A stretch of DNA of 64,000 bases from contig NC_088312.1 in the NCBI RefSeq assembly GCF_910592395.1, positions 21,087,292 to 21,151,291 on the forward strand, in the 5' to 3' direction. Under the pieces are notes generated by a model. The model saw only the letters and a list, made by a program, of their open reading frames with translations, did no database searches and was not told the DNA's origin. The DNA is from Lineus longissimus (taxonomy: Eukaryota; Nemertea; Pilidiophora; Heteronemertea; Lineidae). The translations under genes were made by a program, and so were the position numbers. Positions within the stretch are counted from its first letter, which is position 1; every line of letters begins with the position of its first letter. Positions 60,401 through 64,000 of the stretch are shown here, piece after piece.

Positions 60401-63400
60401 AAGGAAAATGCATAGGTCAGTTATCATATGAGAATGCGACAAGATGTTCTACAGTGAGCAGCATCGAAAATTTGAAATGTTATATCCTAGAGTAAGAAAC
60501 AAATGAAATAACAGAGATGACTTCAATTCTGACATAAAACTCAAATGCTATAGAGCTTTATAGAGTTACTGTAGGTCCCAGAGATTTTGGTGTTTATATG
60601 AAAATTTGATTTGATCTGTTTCGACTCCTGATGATGAGGGATTGTATAATTTTTCCCTGGCGATTGTAATTTTCATCAACTTTTATTCTGTGAGTAAGTA
60701 AGTAAGGTTGTTATGACACTCAGGACACAACTCAAAACAAGCTAGTCAGGACACAACTTCAGCTAATGTGACAATATGACATTCAAGTATGATAATGGAC
60801 AAGTACAAGATTGAACAAGCTAGATATCTCTCTTATGACTTGACATAAGCTTGCCGTGCATATTTTTGCTAGAGAGCACAACCCCTGTGTGTTATCTTGC
60901 AATACGCTAAGCTAAAATTACCACAATCCACCTTCCGTTGTCCGGCCCCGACCCAGTTACATTTAGTGAGAGATACAAAAAGAGAGAACGAATGGACCAG
61001 TATCTGACACAACATTTAAAGGATAATCAAAGCCATCACACACAAAGTTGGGCGAATTTAAAATTCTGTTACATTTTGTGAACTTTGTGCAAAACTGCAA
61101 GACAGAGAAGAAGAAAGGTGCATACCCACTGAAAGAAAACCAGAAAGAAATGAAATATGGAAAGAAAGGTTGTTCAGATTGCCTCGACAGACCATAACCA
61201 ATAAGAGGACCATCAGATTTCACGGTGGCATCGACATTTTGATCTCTTATAAGTGCATGAGATGGTGCATAAAATGACAGGAAAAAACCTTGCAGAAAAC
61301 TTCAGCCAAGTTCAGTCAGTAACATCTCACTTACTACAGTATTAGGGTACTAGAGTGTTAATGTAAATGGCATGAGAGTGGCCTTTGAAACAGCCAACTG
61401 AGGTGGCATGTTTTGTGCTTTCAGAAGGTGACCACTCCATGAGCCTGAAGCCTAATTCATACTCCAACACATGACCACCCGCGCCCGAAGCATGATCAAA
61501 ATCTGGACGACGACGTAAGCCTAGTTATTCATGTCGGTGATGGACGCCGATGTGAGCAAAATTCTTAACGACGACATCCAGATTTTGATTGCCTGTCGAA
61601 CCCAAATCGTCATACATCCGAGTCTGAATTTTGCTTGAGACTTGTTTTGAATACAAACAGCTTCTGTGAAGTGACTATAAAATGAGATTAAGTTATTTGC
61701 TGAGTGAACTTGGCTGGTTGATAGAGCGGTGAGGTGTCAACCCTACCTCTTGTTTCTAGATGGGTAAAGAGATATGAAACTGTGGTCAAGGCAAGGAAAT
61801 GTGGAAGCTGGATTTGGGCGAGATATTCATGTGGGCAAACACTGGTGATGATAAAAGGAATTGCCAGGTAACCTGAGGAATTGCCGGTAAGTATAGAAAC
61901 TGTAGGAATTGCCATATGCAGGAATTGTTGGATATTCTAAGAAGCTGCCACTTCATCCAAAACCTCAGCTGCCACCTTTGTTTTGGTATGTTTTCCCTTG
62001 GCCCTAGTGGTGTTTGGTAACCAATACCAACAGTTCTGGATCAACTCCTTTAACTATTGGCATTTTCAGGTAACTATAGAATGTTGTTGATCACATCAAT
62101 TCTTCATATTATACTGTGATAGCAAAAGTACCCGCATCCATGGGTGTGTGACATTAGCGAGGGAAGTGATTCTAATACTTGAAGGAAACAACTGCACTTA
62201 TCAGGTGTGTGTGTGACAGACAATGCTAAGTTAGGCTACCCAATTTGTACCAAATCATGATTTAGGAGCCTCAAACATATCTATCTATAAGGCTAGAAGT
62301 TTAAGAATCTACAACTTTGATCAATTTTTAGTTCTCACCTGTTCACACAAGAAAGTCACCACGGCTTGTTGGTCCCCTTCTCCTAGCATCGACGGCATGA
62401 AGTTGAGGGGCATCTTGATATTTTCGTGAGGTCGTAAGATGATCGGCTGTTCGTTGTCCTTCTCGAGATTGAAGTTGTTCATGTTGGAAATAGTCGACAC
62501 TAACTCTAAGGTTTCGCTGGTCGGGTTCTTTAGCTCAATCAGTTGTCTTGACCACCTGGAAACGTGTCAGTGTAAAGGGTCTATTATGCAGCCATGGCAT
62601 GGGAGAGGGGCGGTTATATAAAACAAGAAGGGAGACTACAACTTCATTTTAGGTCAGTCAGTCGTGCTGCTCTGTCCGACACTGGGTTGCATCTTGATCA
62701 CAGGGATCACTACTTCTTGTTGCAGGTACCTGCGATGACCACCACGCAGAATACTAAGATTTTGTTGCATGCAATCTTGATGGCACGTCCCAGCGAGAAA
62801 AACTGCTCATATTGGGGCAGTTAAGTCCGTTCTTGTGTTCTTACCTTCCTAGTTCACACTCCATGTCTGCCAGGGTGATGGGGATGGGCGGCTCGGCAAT
62901 CAGCACCAATTCATACCAGAACTCGCCAGTTAGCTCATGATAAAATACCAAACTGAAAGAAAAAGCCGGGTTTCTATGTGATACTCAGGTAAGAGGTAAA
63001 ATCGTGACTAGGACTATCAGGGCTAGGTCCCAACAGGGAGAAGGTGAAATTTCACACCTGAAAAGACCAGTATTGTATTGAATGGCCAGCATAGTTCTGC
63101 CACCTGCAGCAATGAATTTCCTCATTAAAGTAAACCAATTTAACATTACAAGTAACGTATCAATTATCTCTCACCTCCCATGACACTTCCCAATGATAGC
63201 TGGGGCGAATGTGAGTTCATACGTGGCCCGTCCACGCGGGGACAGTGTGACCACCTTGCGGCCGGTCAAGTTCATGCCTTCAATTGTAACGTCCAGGGTG
63301 AGCTCTTTCTCGATGGGATTGTTTACACCAACTTCTAGAATCACTCGTTTCTGAAAAAGGAACAGTTTACAATAAGTAAACAAGCTTGGCCAAAGTTGGT

Positions 63401-63803
63401 GAAAATAAACCGCTCTGAAATTCCATTCTAACATGGGTATTTTTCAACAGTTGTACTGGCCAGGATGACCCAGTGCTACACTCAGTGAAGGACCAACATT
63501 GACTCGCTTATGGTTTTCTACTTTTAACACATAACATTACAATACTGCACACAATACTAATACTTACTAACATGTAAGCTACAGGCGGGATTCGAATCAC
63601 AGAGAAATCAACTAATTGTATAAGGGAAGGTTCTGTAATTTTTTGGTTATTGGCCTACCTGACAAGCACATGTGATCTCCAATGTCTTCTCCGGGGGCGA
63701 TGGCTTGACGGTCACCTCAAGGGCAAACCAAACTCGATAGTTATCATCCACGACTTTGTCTTCGTCCAGCTCTGGGATCTCATCACCATCGCTGTCTACC
63801 TCA
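57423..63803 (-). CDS. CFAP47: CFAP47-like ciliary protein (3' part, runs off the right edge)
   Basis: Eleven exons on the minus strand: 63803-63659, 63350-63175, 62952-62845, 62555-62339, 60361-60205, 59966-59735, 59424-59156, 58822-58651, 58339-58178, 57983-57815, 57644-57423. All are GT-AG with consistent phases; 675 C-terminal residues are visible and the first exon begins mid-codon. The protein is a chain of immunoglobulin-like ASH/MSP-type domains with alternating beta-strand patterns, for example LTFAPAIIGKCHGSLVFYHE, GEFWYELVLIAEPPIPI, GEWIFHVAGRGLVPQP, LDIPVSFAPDEMRLYEAVCS and ELTWLYPINGIPEANP. It ends MQWTYIVKGIPPGYIAPEG... RPRNC. This architecture occurs in axonemal proteins such as CFAP47 and HYDIN. 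The wording of the C-terminal blocks, recalled and not searched, fits CFAP47 best, a protein of motile cilia and the sperm flagellum. Confidence in an ASH-domain ciliary protein is high; the CFAP47 assignment is moderate. Confidence 0.75.
58890..59054 (+). mobile_element. MITE copy 3
   Basis: About 165 bp in an intron of the CFAP47-like gene. It begins AGTAGAACCTCTCTATTAAG and ends GATAGAGAGGTGTCCACTA. It shares internal wording (GTCCTGATTA, GGGACCAAAACCAG, GTGTCC) with the reverse complement of the copy at 11777-11936. Confidence 0.7.
60362..62338. other. Intron of the CFAP47-like gene (2.0 kb)
   Basis: AT-rich sequence between exons 62555-62339 and 60361-60205. No repeat, RNA gene or extra ASH exon recognised. 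A skipped small exon cannot be excluded, but the flanking exons join in frame (FLCEQ to LGEWIF). Confidence 0.5.
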
Positions 63804-64000
63804 CTGGAACAAATATAGTATTACTTTAAGGTTGTGATTCGGTAATAAGAGATTCCTTGTTACATACTTGGCACAGCTAGGGCACCTTTGTGAAAGACCG
63901 AATCCAAGGTACTTTGGAAAATTGAGTCAAGAGTACTTGAGCTATAATTCTGGCTCATCATAGGCTCTTTAGACACTATCTGTTGATTTGTATTGTAGGA

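Overview
This window is nuclear DNA from an animal, not a bacterium. It has four multi-exon protein genes with GT-AG introns, introns of up to about 10.6 kb, a Pol III 5S rRNA gene and several eukaryotic repeat families. The intron-rich genes, the presence of an ARID1/BAF250 protein and a ciliary CFAP-type gene, and the 5S rRNA (a GTCTAC... start with a CACGTTG/CAACGTC helix) point to a marine invertebrate. A lophotrochozoan is my best guess, but the species cannot be fixed from sequence alone.

Layout: (1) 1-4.7 kb holds a 5S rRNA gene on the minus strand, the upstream flank of a second 5S copy cut by the window edge, and a minisatellite. (2) 4.77-39.6 kb (minus) is a complete ARID1/BAF250 (Osa) gene. 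I assembled 18 coding exons that keep frame through every junction and give 2,544 residues. Its introns carry a MITE, the 3' end of a LINE and a long foldback hairpin. (3) 39.7-45.7 kb is intergenic, with a candidate ARID1 promoter and a fresh 109-bp tandem duplication. (4) 45.67-53.2 kb (minus) is NOLC1/Nopp140: 6 coding exons, 1,136 residues, with a large array of Ser-acidic/Lys-Pro repeats. Its first intron contains a decayed MULE DNA transposon nested in an older inverted repeat. (5) 53.67-55.44 kb (plus) is an ankyrin-repeat/SOCS-box (ASB) gene: 3 exons, 385 residues, head-to-head with NOLC1 across a short promoter with ETS and NRF1-like sites. (6) 55.4-57.4 kb is intergenic, with a short tandem repeat and a tRNA-type SINE. 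(7) 57.42 kb to the right edge (minus) is the 3' part of a ciliary ASH/MSP-domain gene, probably CFAP47: 11 exons, 675 residues visible, with the 5' part off the window.

The genes do not form a pathway. ARID1 acts in SWI/SNF chromatin remodelling, NOLC1 in nucleolar and Cajal-body RNP assembly, ASB as a probable Cullin-5 substrate adaptor, and CFAP47 in the axoneme. I found no convincing new biological system. The most useful observations are the nested transposon structure in the NOLC1 intron, the expanded NOLC1 repeat array, a cluster of SUMO-consensus motifs in ARID1, the shared promoter of NOLC1 and ASB, and the conserved 5S upstream block. All exon borders were read by eye from splice signals and frame; no alignment or transcript data were available.
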